Positions 50,009 through 58,494 of a stretch of DNA of 64,000 nt are shown piece after piece. The notes under the pieces are model-generated. The model was not told the DNA's origin. It worked only from the letters and a program-made list of their open reading frames with translations, and made no database searches. The DNA lies in assembly GCF_018131225.1 (NCBI RefSeq), contig NZ_JAFCMM010000001.1, positions 1,674,001-1,738,000 on the forward strand. The letters are read 5' to 3'. The DNA is from Bradyrhizobium sp. U87765 SZCCT0048. GTDB taxonomy: Bacteria; Pseudomonadota; Alphaproteobacteria; Rhizobiales; Xanthobacteraceae. How positions within the stretch are numbered: the first letter of the stretch is position 1; each line of letters opens with the position of its first letter. The position numbers were made by a program, and so were the translations under genes.

Positions 50009-50434
50009 TCAGTCGGCGAACACAGGACTGACCGTACGCGTGTGGATGCGCCAGCCGTCGTCGGTGCGGCGAAACGTATCGGCGACATCGGCGACCATGA
50101 TCGGTCGCGCCGGCCACGCGGCATCGTCGGAGCGGTAGAGCGTCAGGATCGACGACACCGCGATATCACCGTTCGCCGCCAGATCGAGGCGGATGTTCGA
50201 GACGACATGGCGCGAGGTGCGTTGGGTCAGCGCCGCGCGGCGCTGCAGCCCGGCCGAGATCGCGGCATTGCCGCTCGCCACGACCCCGGCGATGGACTGC
50301 TCGGCGTCGGCGGTGAACAACACGGCTGCCTCGGTGGCGCGGCCATGATCGATCAGCCATGCCCACTCGATAAGCACGGCCTCGATCGCGGTGCGCGTCG
50401 CACCGTCGACCCGATCGCCCGGATGGCCGCTCAT
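50009..50434 (-). CDS. SnoaL-like NTF2-fold protein
   Basis: A 141-residue NTF2-fold protein (RTAIEAVLIEWAWLIDHGRA, ADAEQSIAGVVASG, TFRRTDDGWRIHTRTVSP). Its ATG region overlaps the stop of the VOC gene by 4 bp, so the two are coupled. The family includes small ketosteroid-isomerase-like enzymes and hydratases. In aromatic operons such proteins often have undefined roles. It may act on a pathway intermediate. Confidence 0.8.
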   Translation of the reverse strand: MSGHPGDRVDGATRTAIEAVLIEWAWLIDHGRATEAAVLFTADAEQSIAGVVASGNAAISAGLQRRAALTQRTSRHVVSNIRLDLAANGDIAVSSILTLYRSDDAAWPARPIMVADVADTFRRTDDGWRIHTRTVSPVFAD

Positions 50435-51012
50435 GACCGGTTGGGCAGGCCGCGCGGCCCGATATTGGGACGCTTCTTGAGCTCGGCCTCCGGCACGCCG
50501 CCATGAAATTTGGCCGCGAACTCGGCCGGATCGAAATCGACGCCGATCGGGTTCTCGGCGAACTCGCCGGATGCGAACCAGGCGTCGACCTCTTCATTGG
50601 TGGCGAAGTTGTCGATCTGCAGCTCGACCGCGTTGCCGTCCGGGTCCTTGTAGTACATCGAGATCGTCGGACCATGGTTGACGCAGTGCGACGGCGCGAC
50701 GCCCTCCCGCGCCAGCCGCTCGTAGTTGGCGACAAGCTCGTCCATGGTGGCATAGGTGAAGGCGATGTGGTGCAGCCCTGTGGACTTCGCGCTGGCCGCC
50801 TCCAGCCCCGGGATCTGGATGAAGGCGATGCGGTGATGCTCCTCGTCATAGGTCAGGAAGCCGATGAAATCGTTCTGGAACACGACACGGGCATTGAGCA
50901 CGCGGCCGTACCAGTCCATCAGCCGCGCCTTGTCTGTGGTCTTGAGCACCACATGCGCCAGCCGGTCGGGAACGATCCTGCGCTCCCCATTGCCCGCGAT
51001 GGTCCCGCTCAT
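50431..51012 (-). CDS. VOC-family dioxygenase (extradiol ring-cleavage-like)
   Basis: A 193-residue vicinal-oxygen-chelate protein. The metal ligands appear complete: His20 (RLAHVVLKT), His82 (LHHIAFTY) and Glu130 (GNAVELQID). The second module has the extradiol-type HGPTISMYYKDPDGN. It is shorter than two-domain catechol 2,3-dioxygenases and resembles small single-domain members. Position between the FAH hydrolase and the FAD monooxygenase genes suggests ring cleavage of the hydroxylated product. The ATG at 51012-51010 lies 20 bp after the FAH stop. Confidence 0.85.
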   Translation of the reverse strand: MSGTIAGNGERRIVPDRLAHVVLKTTDKARLMDWYGRVLNARVVFQNDFIGFLTYDEEHHRIAFIQIPGLEAASAKSTGLHHIAFTYATMDELVANYERLAREGVAPSHCVNHGPTISMYYKDPDGNAVELQIDNFATNEEVDAWFASGEFAENPIGVDFDPAEFAAKFHGGVPEAELKKRPNIGPRGLPNRS

Positions 51013-51032
51013 CTGCGCTCTCCCCTGTTGCC

Positions 51033-51917
51033 TTATTGAATGAACGACCCGATCGGGTCGGCCTCGACCCGCGCCTCGATATGGCCGATCCCGTCGATCT
51101 CGACGCGCACGACGTCGCCAACCCTGAGCCATGGCTTGCCGGGCCGGAACGCGGCGACGCCGCCCGGCGTGCCGGTGGCGATGACGTCGCCGGGCTCGAG
51201 CGTGAAGACGGTCGACAGCGCCGCGACCAGCGCGCCACAATCAAAGATCAGGTTCTCGGTGTTGGACGACTGGCGCATCTCGCCGTTGACCAGCGTTCGG
51301 ATGCCCAGCGCCAGCGGCTGCGGCAGCTCGTCCGGCGTGACGATGACCGGCCCCATCGGGCAATGGGTGTCCCACGACTTGCCCATCAGCACTGTCGGCG
51401 CACGAAACTGCCAGTCGCGCAGCGACAGGTCGTTGAGGATGGTATAGCCGGCGATGACCTTCGCGGCATCTTCGGCCGCGACGCGCCGGCAGCGCCGGCC
51501 GATCACCACGGCAAGCTCGGCCTCGTAGTCGAGCTGGTCGGATTCCGGCGGCAGATAGACCGGCGCGTAGGGCGCGCGCGCCGCGGTCGACTGTTTGTTG
51601 AAGAACACCGGGCGTTCGGGAAATCTGGCGTCGGGGCCACCGACCTCGATGGCGTGATCGCGGTAGTTGAGACCGGTGGCAAGAATTTTCGGGGGACGCA
51701 GGATCGGGCTCTCAATGATGACGGTGGAGCACGCCAGCGTTGCAGGCGCCGCCGCCGACGCTTCGCGCGCCCGCGTCATCGCCGCAGGGCCCGCTTCCAG
51801 GAACGCGACCATCTCGCGCGGCAGCTCCGGCGCCGCGACGCCGAGATCGACGATTGCCTCGTCCTTGAGAACGCCGATCCGCGTGCCGCCATCATCGGTG
51901 AAGGTGAGCAGTCGCAT
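51033..51917 (-). CDS. Fumarylacetoacetate hydrolase-family protein
   Basis: A 294-residue FAH-fold protein. It has ATGLNYRDHAIEVG, the metal-binding acids in DYEAELAVVIGR, GYTILNDLSLRDWQ, KSWDTHCPMGP and ATGTPGGVAAF. Family members hydrolyse or decarboxylate products of ring cleavage, or act as acylpyruvases. It is the first gene of the operon, divergent from the LysR regulator. The ATG at 51917-51915 is the family start. In this set it would act after the VOC dioxygenase. Confidence 0.9.
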   Translation of the reverse strand: MRLLTFTDDGGTRIGVLKDEAIVDLGVAAPELPREMVAFLEAGPAAMTRAREASAAAPATLACSTVIIESPILRPPKILATGLNYRDHAIEVGGPDARFPERPVFFNKQSTAARAPYAPVYLPPESDQLDYEAELAVVIGRRCRRVAAEDAAKVIAGYTILNDLSLRDWQFRAPTVLMGKSWDTHCPMGPVIVTPDELPQPLALGIRTLVNGEMRQSSNTENLIFDCGALVAALSTVFTLEPGDVIATGTPGGVAAFRPGKPWLRVGDVVRVEIDGIGHIEARVEADPIGSFIQ

Positions 51918-52090
51918 GCGGGTCCCCGGCGTTTCTTTTTGCAGCGCGGCATGTGCACCATGTCGCAGCCGTCGAGGGGTAACACCCGCAAATCGCGCGT
52001 GGTAATACAAAGACCTGATAGGGTTATGCGCAAAGTGATCGGGGCGGAGCCGGACGGAATGAATGAACGTGACACCGTGCGGCGGGGGCG

Positions 52091-53026
52091 ATGGCGCGCC
52101 TCCTGAACACCCATGGCCTGCTGGCGTTTCTGGCCGTCGCCGAGCACGGCAGCATCAATGCCGCCGCCGAACAGCTCCATGTGTCGCAGCCGGCGCTGAC
52201 CCGCACGATTCGCGAGCTCGAGGAACAGCTCGGCGCGCGGCTGTTCGAGCGCAACGCCAAGGGCGTGACGCTGACCGATTTCGGCTTCGGCATCCTCGGT
52301 CACGCCCGCCGGCTGCGCGCCGAGCTCGAGCTGATCGAGCGCAACGCCCGCGCCCATGTCTCGGGCAAGCGCCGTCACCTCGCGATCGGCGCGGTGCCGG
52401 TGCATCCGGTGGCACTGGTCGCCAAGGCGATCGTCGATCTCTACGCCGCCGAGAATGTCGCCGTCAGCGTCGTCGTCGGCTCACAGGCCGAAATGATCGA
52501 GCTGCTCAAGGCCGCCAAGGTCGAGATGGTGCTGGGCCCCCTTCTCACCCACAAGGACAGCACCGGCCTCGTGCAGGAACTGATCAACTACGAGGAGTTC
52601 GGCTTCTACTGCCGGCCCGACCATCCGCTCGCCCACAGCGCTGCGCCGACGGCGGCGGAGCTCGGCGCCGCGCGCTGGATTCTCGGCGGCCGCGACACCA
52701 CGCCGCGCGCCCGCATCGACGCACACTTCGCCCAGGCCGGCGTCATCCTCGACGTGCCGCTGGAAACCGAGGACGTCAACCTGCGCCGTTCGATCGTGAC
52801 GCAGTCGCAGTTCGTCTCGGCGTTTCAGACCCACCACGTCTTCAACGAGGTGCGCGCCGGCACCCTCGCCAAGATCGCGTATGTGCAGATCGAGGAGCGC
52901 CAGCCGATCGGATGCATCCGGATTGCCGAGCCGACCGAGTTGTCGCAGCGCCTTGTGGCACTGCTGCGCCAGACCTACGACAGCACGCCGCTCGCAAGTC
53001 CGGCCCCCTCCTTCCGATCACCCTGA
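52091..53026 (+). CDS. LysR-family transcriptional regulator
   Basis: A 311-residue LysR regulator. The N-terminal HTH is LLAFLAVAEHGSINAAAEQL followed by VSQPALTRTIRELEEQLG. The effector domain begins about residue 95 (LAIGAVPVHPVALVA). It is divergent from the FAH-VOC-monooxygenase operon with a 173-bp gap, the classic arrangement for an activator of the neighbouring catabolic genes. I see no convincing T-N11-A box in the gap. Its end is 16 bp from the convergent amidotransferase-like gene. Confidence 0.92.
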   Translation: MARLLNTHGLLAFLAVAEHGSINAAAEQLHVSQPALTRTIRELEEQLGARLFERNAKGVTLTDFGFGILGHARRLRAELELIERNARAHVSGKRRHLAIGAVPVHPVALVAKAIVDLYAAENVAVSVVVGSQAEMIELLKAAKVEMVLGPLLTHKDSTGLVQELINYEEFGFYCRPDHPLAHSAAPTAAELGAARWILGGRDTTPRARIDAHFAQAGVILDVPLETEDVNLRRSIVTQSQFVSAFQTHHVFNEVRAGTLAKIAYVQIEERQPIGCIRIAEPTELSQRLVALLRQTYDSTPLASPAPSFRSP

Positions 53027-53042
53027 AGCCGCCGACACCCGC

Positions 53043-53744
53043 TCAGACGCGCAGCTCCTGCAGCCACTGGTCGAGGCAGGCGCGGCCGTGACGATCGGCA
53101 GCAGCGGCGAAGGCGCGGGTGTCTGCCCGCAGCGCCGGCAGCGTGAGGCTGGCCTGCGCAAGCTCCGCGGCATGACCGATCAGCCAACGCTCAAATGTGC
53201 GCGCCTCGACCTCCGGATGGAATTGCAACGCCAGTGCATTGGCGCCGATGGCGAACGCCTGATTGAGACAGACCGCCGTCGAGGCCAGACGATCCGCACC
53301 ATCCGGCAGGTCGAAGGTGTCGCCATGCCAGTGCAACACCGCAACGTTGTCGAGATGTCGCAGCGGCCCGGCGCGCCCTGCCTCCGTCAGGTTGACCGGC
53401 GCCCAGCCGATCTCCTTCGCGGGCCCAGGATAAACGCGCTGGCCGAGGGCGCGGGCCATCAGTTGCGCACCGAGACAAATGCCGAGCGTCGGCCGGCCTG
53501 CGGCGAGCCGCTGTTCGATCAGCGCGATCTCCTCGGTGAGAAACGGATACTTGTCGTCCTCATAGGCTCCGATCGGGCCGCCCAGCACGGCGAGCAGATC
53601 GGCGTCCTCCACCGCCGGGGCGCGGAGGTCGTCGACGCCAGCATCGCGATAGCTGATGGCGTAGCCGGAATCCGCAAGGGCCGGTGCGAAGATGCCCAAA
53701 TCCTCAAAATGAACGTGGCGAATGGCGACGACAGTCTTCGGCAT
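53043..53744 (-). CDS. Class I glutamine amidotransferase-like protein
   Basis: A 233-residue class I GATase. The catalytic triad is present: Cys90 in TLGICLGAQLMA, with His176 and Glu178 in LALQFHPEVE. The oxyanion segment is VLGGPIGAYEDD. It resembles stand-alone GMP-synthase-like amidotransferases such as those acting on gamma-glutamyl compounds. The ATG at 53744-53742 is chosen; the upstream open frame has poor composition. It lies 170 bp downstream of the Liv importer operon end, so it may or may not share that transcript. A role in gamma-glutamylated amine breakdown would fit the neighbourhood (speculative). Confidence 0.85.
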   Translation of the reverse strand: MPKTVVAIRHVHFEDLGIFAPALADSGYAISYRDAGVDDLRAPAVEDADLLAVLGGPIGAYEDDKYPFLTEEIALIEQRLAAGRPTLGICLGAQLMARALGQRVYPGPAKEIGWAPVNLTEAGRAGPLRHLDNVAVLHWHGDTFDLPDGADRLASTAVCLNQAFAIGANALALQFHPEVEARTFERWLIGHAAELAQASLTLPALRADTRAFAAAADRHGRACLDQWLQELRV

Positions 53745-53914
53745 CGGCGATGTCCTCGTGCGCGCCGACCCGGCGATGGGCCCCGGCGGGCTTGCGGACA
53801 TAGCACGGCGATCAAGTTCTTCGCCAGAACGCACCGCGCATGCCGAACGTGCACAAAATTGCGCTCGGGGCACTGTGGAGCGGACCGCTCCGCAGACGGC
53901 CGGCCAAGCGCCGC

Positions 53915-54625
53915 TCAGGCGGCGTGGCTGGTCGCTGCACCAAGGTAGAGCTGGTGCAACCGGTCCGGCGCCTCGCGCAGTTCGTTGCACGAGCCGTCAT
54001 AGACCATCTGTCCGCGCCGCAACACATAGGCGCGGTCGCCGATCGCGAGCGCAAGCTCGGCGAACTGTTCGACCAGCACCACCGCGAGGCCCTGATCGGC
54101 GAGCTGACGGACCGTGGTCATCAGACGCCGCACGATCACCGGCGCCAGCCCCGCCGACATCTCGTCGACCAGCAGGATCTTGGGCCGGCCGACCAGCGCG
54201 CGGGCAATCACCAGCATTTGCTGCTCGCCGCCGGACAGCAGCCCCGCCTTGATCTGGCGGCGCGGCCGCAGCTCCGGGAACAGCTCATAGGCCTCCTCCA
54301 GCGCATCCGCCGAACGCGCCCCCGCGCGCAGGTTCTCGTCGGTGGTGAGCTGGCGGAACACCGTGCGGCCCTGCTCGACATGGGCAAGCCCGGCACGGAC
54401 CCGCTCACCGGGCCGCGCCCGCTGCACGTCATGACCATCGACGGCAATGCGGCCGCTGGCAATCGGGATGACGCCGGACAGCCCCTCCAGCAGCGTGGTC
54501 TTGCCGGCGCCGTTGGCGCCGAGCAGCACGCTGATCTTGCCGCTCTCCACGGTCAGGTTGACGTCCCGCACCACCGGCAGATGAGAGCGGTCGACACAGA
54601 CCGCCGAGACTTCGAGCTTGCTCAT
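53915..54625 (-). CDS. livF: ABC transporter ATPase LivF
   Basis: A 236-residue ATPase. Walker A is GANGAGKTT, the signature is the canonical LLSGGEQQMLVIARAL, Walker B is KILLVDEMSAGL and the switch His position is in VVLVEQF. Its start overlaps the fusion-gene stop by 4 bp. It pairs with the LivG domain of the fused protein, whose signature is degenerate. It is last in the amine/amide operon. Confidence 0.93.
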   Translation of the reverse strand: MSKLEVSAVCVDRSHLPVVRDVNLTVESGKISVLLGANGAGKTTLLEGLSGVIPIASGRIAVDGHDVQRARPGERVRAGLAHVEQGRTVFRQLTTDENLRAGARSADALEEAYELFPELRPRRQIKAGLLSGGEQQMLVIARALVGRPKILLVDEMSAGLAPVIVRRLMTTVRQLADQGLAVVLVEQFAELALAIGDRAYVLRRGQMVYDGSCNELREAPDRLHQLYLGAATSHAA

Positions 54626-56337
54626 GCCGCCACCGTCCTGCCTTCCTCGATGCCAAGATACGCCTTGCGCACCCGCGGGTCATCGAGCACGACCGCGGTG
54701 GGGCCCGATGCGATCAGGCGGCCGAAATCCAGGACGTTGATGGTCGAACATGCCGTCCGCACCAGGTCCATGTCATGCTCCACCAGCAGCACCGACGATC
54801 CGAACAGTTTCGGTATCTCGGCGATGTGGCGGCCGAGCTTGAGAGTCTCGTCGTAGGACTGGCCGGCCGCCGGCTCGTCGAGCAGCACCAGTGCCGGCCG
54901 TGACGCGACGACGCCGGCGACATCGAGCAGGCGGCGGGTGCCGACGTCGACTTCGGCGACCAGCATGTCGCGATGCGGACAGCCCATCCAGGCGAGCACC
55001 GCTTCGAGATCGGCGTCCGACAACGCGCCCGCGGCCAGGCGGATGTATTCACCGACGGTCAGTTCCGGCGCGATACGGGTGGTCTGCCAGGTGCGACGGA
55101 TGCCGCCGCGCGCCCGCAGATGTGCCGGCTGCCCTTCCTGCGGTTTGCCGTCGAGCTGGATGCTGCCTTGATAGGCGTCGAGGAATCCGGCCACCGCGTC
55201 GATCAGCGTGGATTTGCCGGCGCCATTCGGGCCGATCAGACCGGTGACCGACTGCGGCGACACCACCAGATCGACCGTGTCGAGCGCCACCACCGTGCCG
55301 TAGCGCACGGTGAGGCCGTGCGTCTCCAGCATGCCACCGCGCTCGCGCGGGCTGACCGAGAACTGCGGCGTCGCCGTGCCCCCGACCTCTGCCGCCTTGC
55401 GCAGACGCCGCTTGCGCACCGCCCGCCGCCAGACCTCGCTCAACGTCTCGCCGGCGCTCAGCGCATGGGTGGCGCCGAACGCAAACAGCACGTTGCCGAT
55501 ATCCTGGCCGAGATCGAGCCGGCGCAGGATCTCCGGAAACGCCGTGATCATGATGCCGCCGATCAGCGCGCCCTCGGCGAACTGGGCGCCGACCATGGTC
55601 GCCACCGCGAACAGCGCCAGCGAGCTCATCATGTTGAAGTTATCAGCCACCAGCGTGCCGAGATAGCCGGCGAGCAGGCCGCCGGAAATGCCGGCGATGA
55701 AGGCGCTGAGCGCGAACGCGGTGAGCTTGGCATAGGGAATGCTGATGCCATGGGCCGCCGCAGCCCGCTCGGAGTGGCGCACCGCGAGCCAGGTCGCGCC
55801 GATGCGGGCACGGCTGATGAACTCGAGTGCGACTGCGATGATTACGTAGAAGATCAGCGCGAAGATGAAATAGCCGCCGTCGCTGTCGAACAGGGCCGGC
55901 CGCACCACGGAGGTGAACGAGGTCTGCCCCGGAAAGGTGATGGTGGCCAGCACCGCATCGAACGCGGTGGCGAAGCCGAGCGTGACGATCGCCAGGTTGA
56001 TGCCGCGCAGGCGCAGCGCCGGCAGGCCGATGGCGACGCCGAACGGCACGGCTGTGAGGCCACCGATCAGGATCCACAGCGGCAGGCCGCCCGGCGCCTC
56101 GGCCACGTTGAGCCAGCCGACCGTCCAGGCGCCGACGCCGGCGAACGACATCTGGCACAGCGCGATCATGCCGGTGCGTCCCGACACGAGACCGATGCTC
56201 TGCAGCGCGACGCCGGAGATCAGCACCGAGGTCGCGAGATAAGTCCAGTAGCCCGGAAGCACACCGACAATGAGCGCGCCCGCGACGATCGCCGCAAGGA
56301 CGATCACCAGGCTCGAACGAAAACTAGCGTGCTTCAT
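54622..56337 (-). CDS. Fused LivM permease-LivG ATPase
   Basis: A 571-residue fusion. Residues 1 to about 310 form a LivM-type permease (GRTGMIALCQMSFAGVGAWT, then ATMVGAQFAEGALIGGIMI). After a linker rich in Arg/Lys, residues from about 337 form a LivG ATPase with Walker A GPNGAGKST and Walker B ALVLLDEPAAG, with the switch His in LLVEHDM. The signature position reads VDVGTRRLLDVAGVV instead of LS-x-G-Q, lacking the Ser. Fusion fixes one permease to one ATPase. The start lies 14 bp inside livH and the end overlaps livF, so all are coupled. Confidence 0.92.
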   Translation of the reverse strand: MKHASFRSSLVIVLAAIVAGALIVGVLPGYWTYLATSVLISGVALQSIGLVSGRTGMIALCQMSFAGVGAWTVGWLNVAEAPGGLPLWILIGGLTAVPFGVAIGLPALRLRGINLAIVTLGFATAFDAVLATITFPGQTSFTSVVRPALFDSDGGYFIFALIFYVIIAVALEFISRARIGATWLAVRHSERAAAAHGISIPYAKLTAFALSAFIAGISGGLLAGYLGTLVADNFNMMSSLALFAVATMVGAQFAEGALIGGIMITAFPEILRRLDLGQDIGNVLFAFGATHALSAGETLSEVWRRAVRKRRLRKAAEVGGTATPQFSVSPRERGGMLETHGLTVRYGTVVALDTVDLVVSPQSVTGLIGPNGAGKSTLIDAVAGFLDAYQGSIQLDGKPQEGQPAHLRARGGIRRTWQTTRIAPELTVGEYIRLAAGALSDADLEAVLAWMGCPHRDMLVAEVDVGTRRLLDVAGVVASRPALVLLDEPAAGQSYDETLKLGRHIAEIPKLFGSSVLLVEHDMDLVRTACSTINVLDFGRLIASGPTAVVLDDPRVRKAYLGIEEGRTVAA

Positions 56338-57199
56338 CCCAGCGGGCTCCCCGTTGCAGCCACAACAGCACCGCCAGAATGATCAGGAACGGTACCGCGC
56401 CGCGGTATTGATTGAGACTTCCGAACACGCTGGTCATGCCCTCGATCATGCCGATCGTGATGCCGCCAATCAGCGTCATCCAGAAGCTGCGGAACAGGCC
56501 GATCAGCGCCGCTGCCAGCGCGGGCACCACCAGGAGGCTGAGCGACATGAAATCGGGCGAGCGCTGCGGCGCAATCAGCATCAGCGAGAAGGTCGTGACC
56601 GCGCCGGTGATGCCCCATACCAGCAGCGCGAGGCGCTGCACCGGCACGCCGATCAGCTCGGCCGCCATCGGCCGCTCCGACAGCGCGCGCAGATGCAGGC
56701 CGGTGCGGGTGCGGTTGAGGAACAGGTCCGAGGCCACGGTGAACAGGATCGCCAGCGCGATGGTCAGCGCCGACGCCTTCGTCACCTCGACGCCGGCGAG
56801 ACGGAACGCCGAGCCCGGAAACAGGTCTGGGAAATGATGCGGATGCTGGCCGCCGGTGACGCGCAGGCCGAACGCAACCATGCCAACCAGCAGCGCCACG
56901 GTGACCGCGGCCTTGCTGGAGGCCGTCGCCTCGGCGAACCAGCGCGTCATCACGAAGCCGATGGTAACGCCGATCAGGACACCGGCAAGAAGGCCGAGAA
57001 ACACCGCCGGCCACAGCGGCATGCCGGCCTCGCTGAGCGCGATCAGCACGAAGGTGCCGGCAGCGCCGATCGCCGCGGCCGTGAAATTGATCACCGCGAC
57101 CAGGCGGTAGGTGAAGACCGAACAGACCCCGAGCAGCGCATAGGCGCCGCCCGCGGTCAGTCCCGCAACCGCGGATGTCAGCAGAGCATTCATCGTCAC
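56324..57199 (-). CDS. livH: ABC transporter permease LivH
   Basis: A 291-residue permease. It has the LivH-type start LTAGGAYALLGVCSVFTYRLVAVINFTAAAIG in pattern and a conserved loop near VPALAAALIGLFRSFWMTLIGG. It partners the LivM half of the fused protein, whose start overlaps by 14 bp. GGAG precedes the ATG, with a strong hairpin just upstream. It carries the substrate captured by the binding protein encoded 84 bp before it. Confidence 0.92.
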   Translation of the reverse strand: MTMNALLTSAVAGLTAGGAYALLGVCSVFTYRLVAVINFTAAAIGAAGTFVLIALSEAGMPLWPAVFLGLLAGVLIGVTIGFVMTRWFAEATASSKAAVTVALLVGMVAFGLRVTGGQHPHHFPDLFPGSAFRLAGVEVTKASALTIALAILFTVASDLFLNRTRTGLHLRALSERPMAAELIGVPVQRLALLVWGITGAVTTFSLMLIAPQRSPDFMSLSLLVVPALAAALIGLFRSFWMTLIGGITIGMIEGMTSVFGSLNQYRGAVPFLIILAVLLWLQRGARWDEAR

Positions 57200-57211
57200 T
57201 CCGTAGAATTC

Positions 57212-57234
57212 GGGCGGCGGACATGCCGCCGCCC
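57212..57234. other. Hairpin between binding-protein gene and livH
   Basis: GGGCGGCGG (57212-57220) pairs perfectly with CCGCCGCCC (57226-57234) over loop ACATG, ending just before the livH ribosome site. A second stem, CGTCCG-CGAA-CGGACG (57261-57276), follows the binding-protein stop directly. Both probably raise the dosage of the binding protein relative to the permeases. Confidence 0.5.
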
Positions 57235-57283
57235 TGTCGTCCTCATCCCTGAGCTTGCTTCGTCCGCGAACGGACGTCCATGC

Positions 57284-58465
57284 TTACATCGTCGGCAGCA
57301 CGACCCAATCCGGCGTCAGCACCTTCCAGGCACCATGATCGAGCTTCATGATCTTGGTCGACTGCATCGGCGAGTGGGTTTTGTCCTCGCCGAAGATGTA
57401 GGGCGAACCCGCCAGCGGATACTTTGCCGGCTTCATCTTGAGCAGCGCGCTGGTGACGCTGTCGCGGGTCACCGGGCCGTCGATGCTCTTGATGACGTCG
57501 GTGAACACCTGAGCCGCGAGGTAGCCGCCCTGCGAGAACGCGGTGAGCGGACGCTTGGAAGCGTTCATCGCCACGATCCAGTCCTTGTTCGCCGCAGAGC
57601 CAGTCTCGGTGTAGGGCTCCCATTCGGTTCCGACATAGACCGGCTGGTTGGTGTCGGCGAGCGCCTTCGCCACCTGCTCGGTGTAGCCCGGCGCCAGGAA
57701 CAGCCAGTTGATGCCGGTGATCTTCTGCGCTTCCGCGGTCTTGACCCACTGCACGACGCCGGGTTCGACCGAGTTGTTGATGACGGCGTCGCAGCCAGCA
57801 TCACGCGCCTTGATGACGTACGGCGTGAGATCGCCCTGGTAGGGCAGCGTCAGATCCAGCAGATGGATCTTCTGGCTGGTGATCTTCTCCCAGTTGGCGA
57901 GCGCCGCTTTGTAGGCTTCCTGGGTGCCGCCGATGATGATGAAGAAGGCACACAGCTTCTTGGTGTTGAGCGAGCGGGTCGCATAATAGCTGACCGCGGT
58001 CGACAGCGCGAACGGGCCGACATTGACCGGCGCGATGCTCGGCGAGTTGAAGCAGGCGGCATCGACGCCGAGGCCCTGCACCGACATCACGTTCTTGCGC
58101 TTGTAGGTGGCGCCGTTGACCTGGCACTCCAGCAGGCTGGCCGAGCCGACCATAGCCACCACTTCCTTGTTGTCGATCAGGTCGCGCGCGGCCTGGGCGG
58201 CAACCTGCGGGTCGGCCTTGTCGTCGGAGATGGTGTAATCGATCTTGCAGCCGTTGATGCCGCCGGCGGCATTGAGCTGATCGAACGCCGCCGCGGTCGC
58301 CTTTGGCACTTCGCTGAAGTCCGCCGGGCCGGTCACGGTCGATACCGCGCCGACCTTGATCGCGCCGCCCGCGCAGGTCGGACCGGCCGCAAAAGCCTGT
58401 CCGGAGAGAGCCAGAAATCCGAGGCTGGCCGCCCCCGCCATTGCTATCGTTCTCAAATGCTTCAT
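57284..58465 (-). CDS. Periplasmic ligand-binding protein of Liv-type importer
   Basis: A 393-residue type I binding protein. The signal peptide is LRTIAMAGAASLGFLALSGQ, cut near AFAAG. Mature features include AIKVGAVSTVTGPADF, AAGGINGCKIDYTISDD and VVAMVGSASLLECQ. Several Cys residues (in TCAGG, LLECQ, ACFNS, NGCKI) are more than usual and could form disulphides. It feeds LivH and the LivMG fusion. Enzymes upstream in the operon suggest an amine, N-acyl amine or related amide as ligand (inference). Confidence 0.9.
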   Translation of the reverse strand: MKHLRTIAMAGAASLGFLALSGQAFAAGPTCAGGAIKVGAVSTVTGPADFSEVPKATAAAFDQLNAAGGINGCKIDYTISDDKADPQVAAQAARDLIDNKEVVAMVGSASLLECQVNGATYKRKNVMSVQGLGVDAACFNSPSIAPVNVGPFALSTAVSYYATRSLNTKKLCAFFIIIGGTQEAYKAALANWEKITSQKIHLLDLTLPYQGDLTPYVIKARDAGCDAVINNSVEPGVVQWVKTAEAQKITGINWLFLAPGYTEQVAKALADTNQPVYVGTEWEPYTETGSAANKDWIVAMNASKRPLTAFSQGGYLAAQVFTDVIKSIDGPVTRDSVTSALLKMKPAKYPLAGSPYIFGEDKTHSPMQSTKIMKLDHGAWKVLTPDWVVLPTM

Positions 58466-58494
58466 TGTCGTTCCCCCTAGGTGCTTGTCGTCGT

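Noticed and set aside
51918..52090. Possible LysR T-N11-A box near GTAATACAAAGACCTGATAG
   Set aside because: The dyad is poor and such degenerate motifs are frequent; position alone is not enough.
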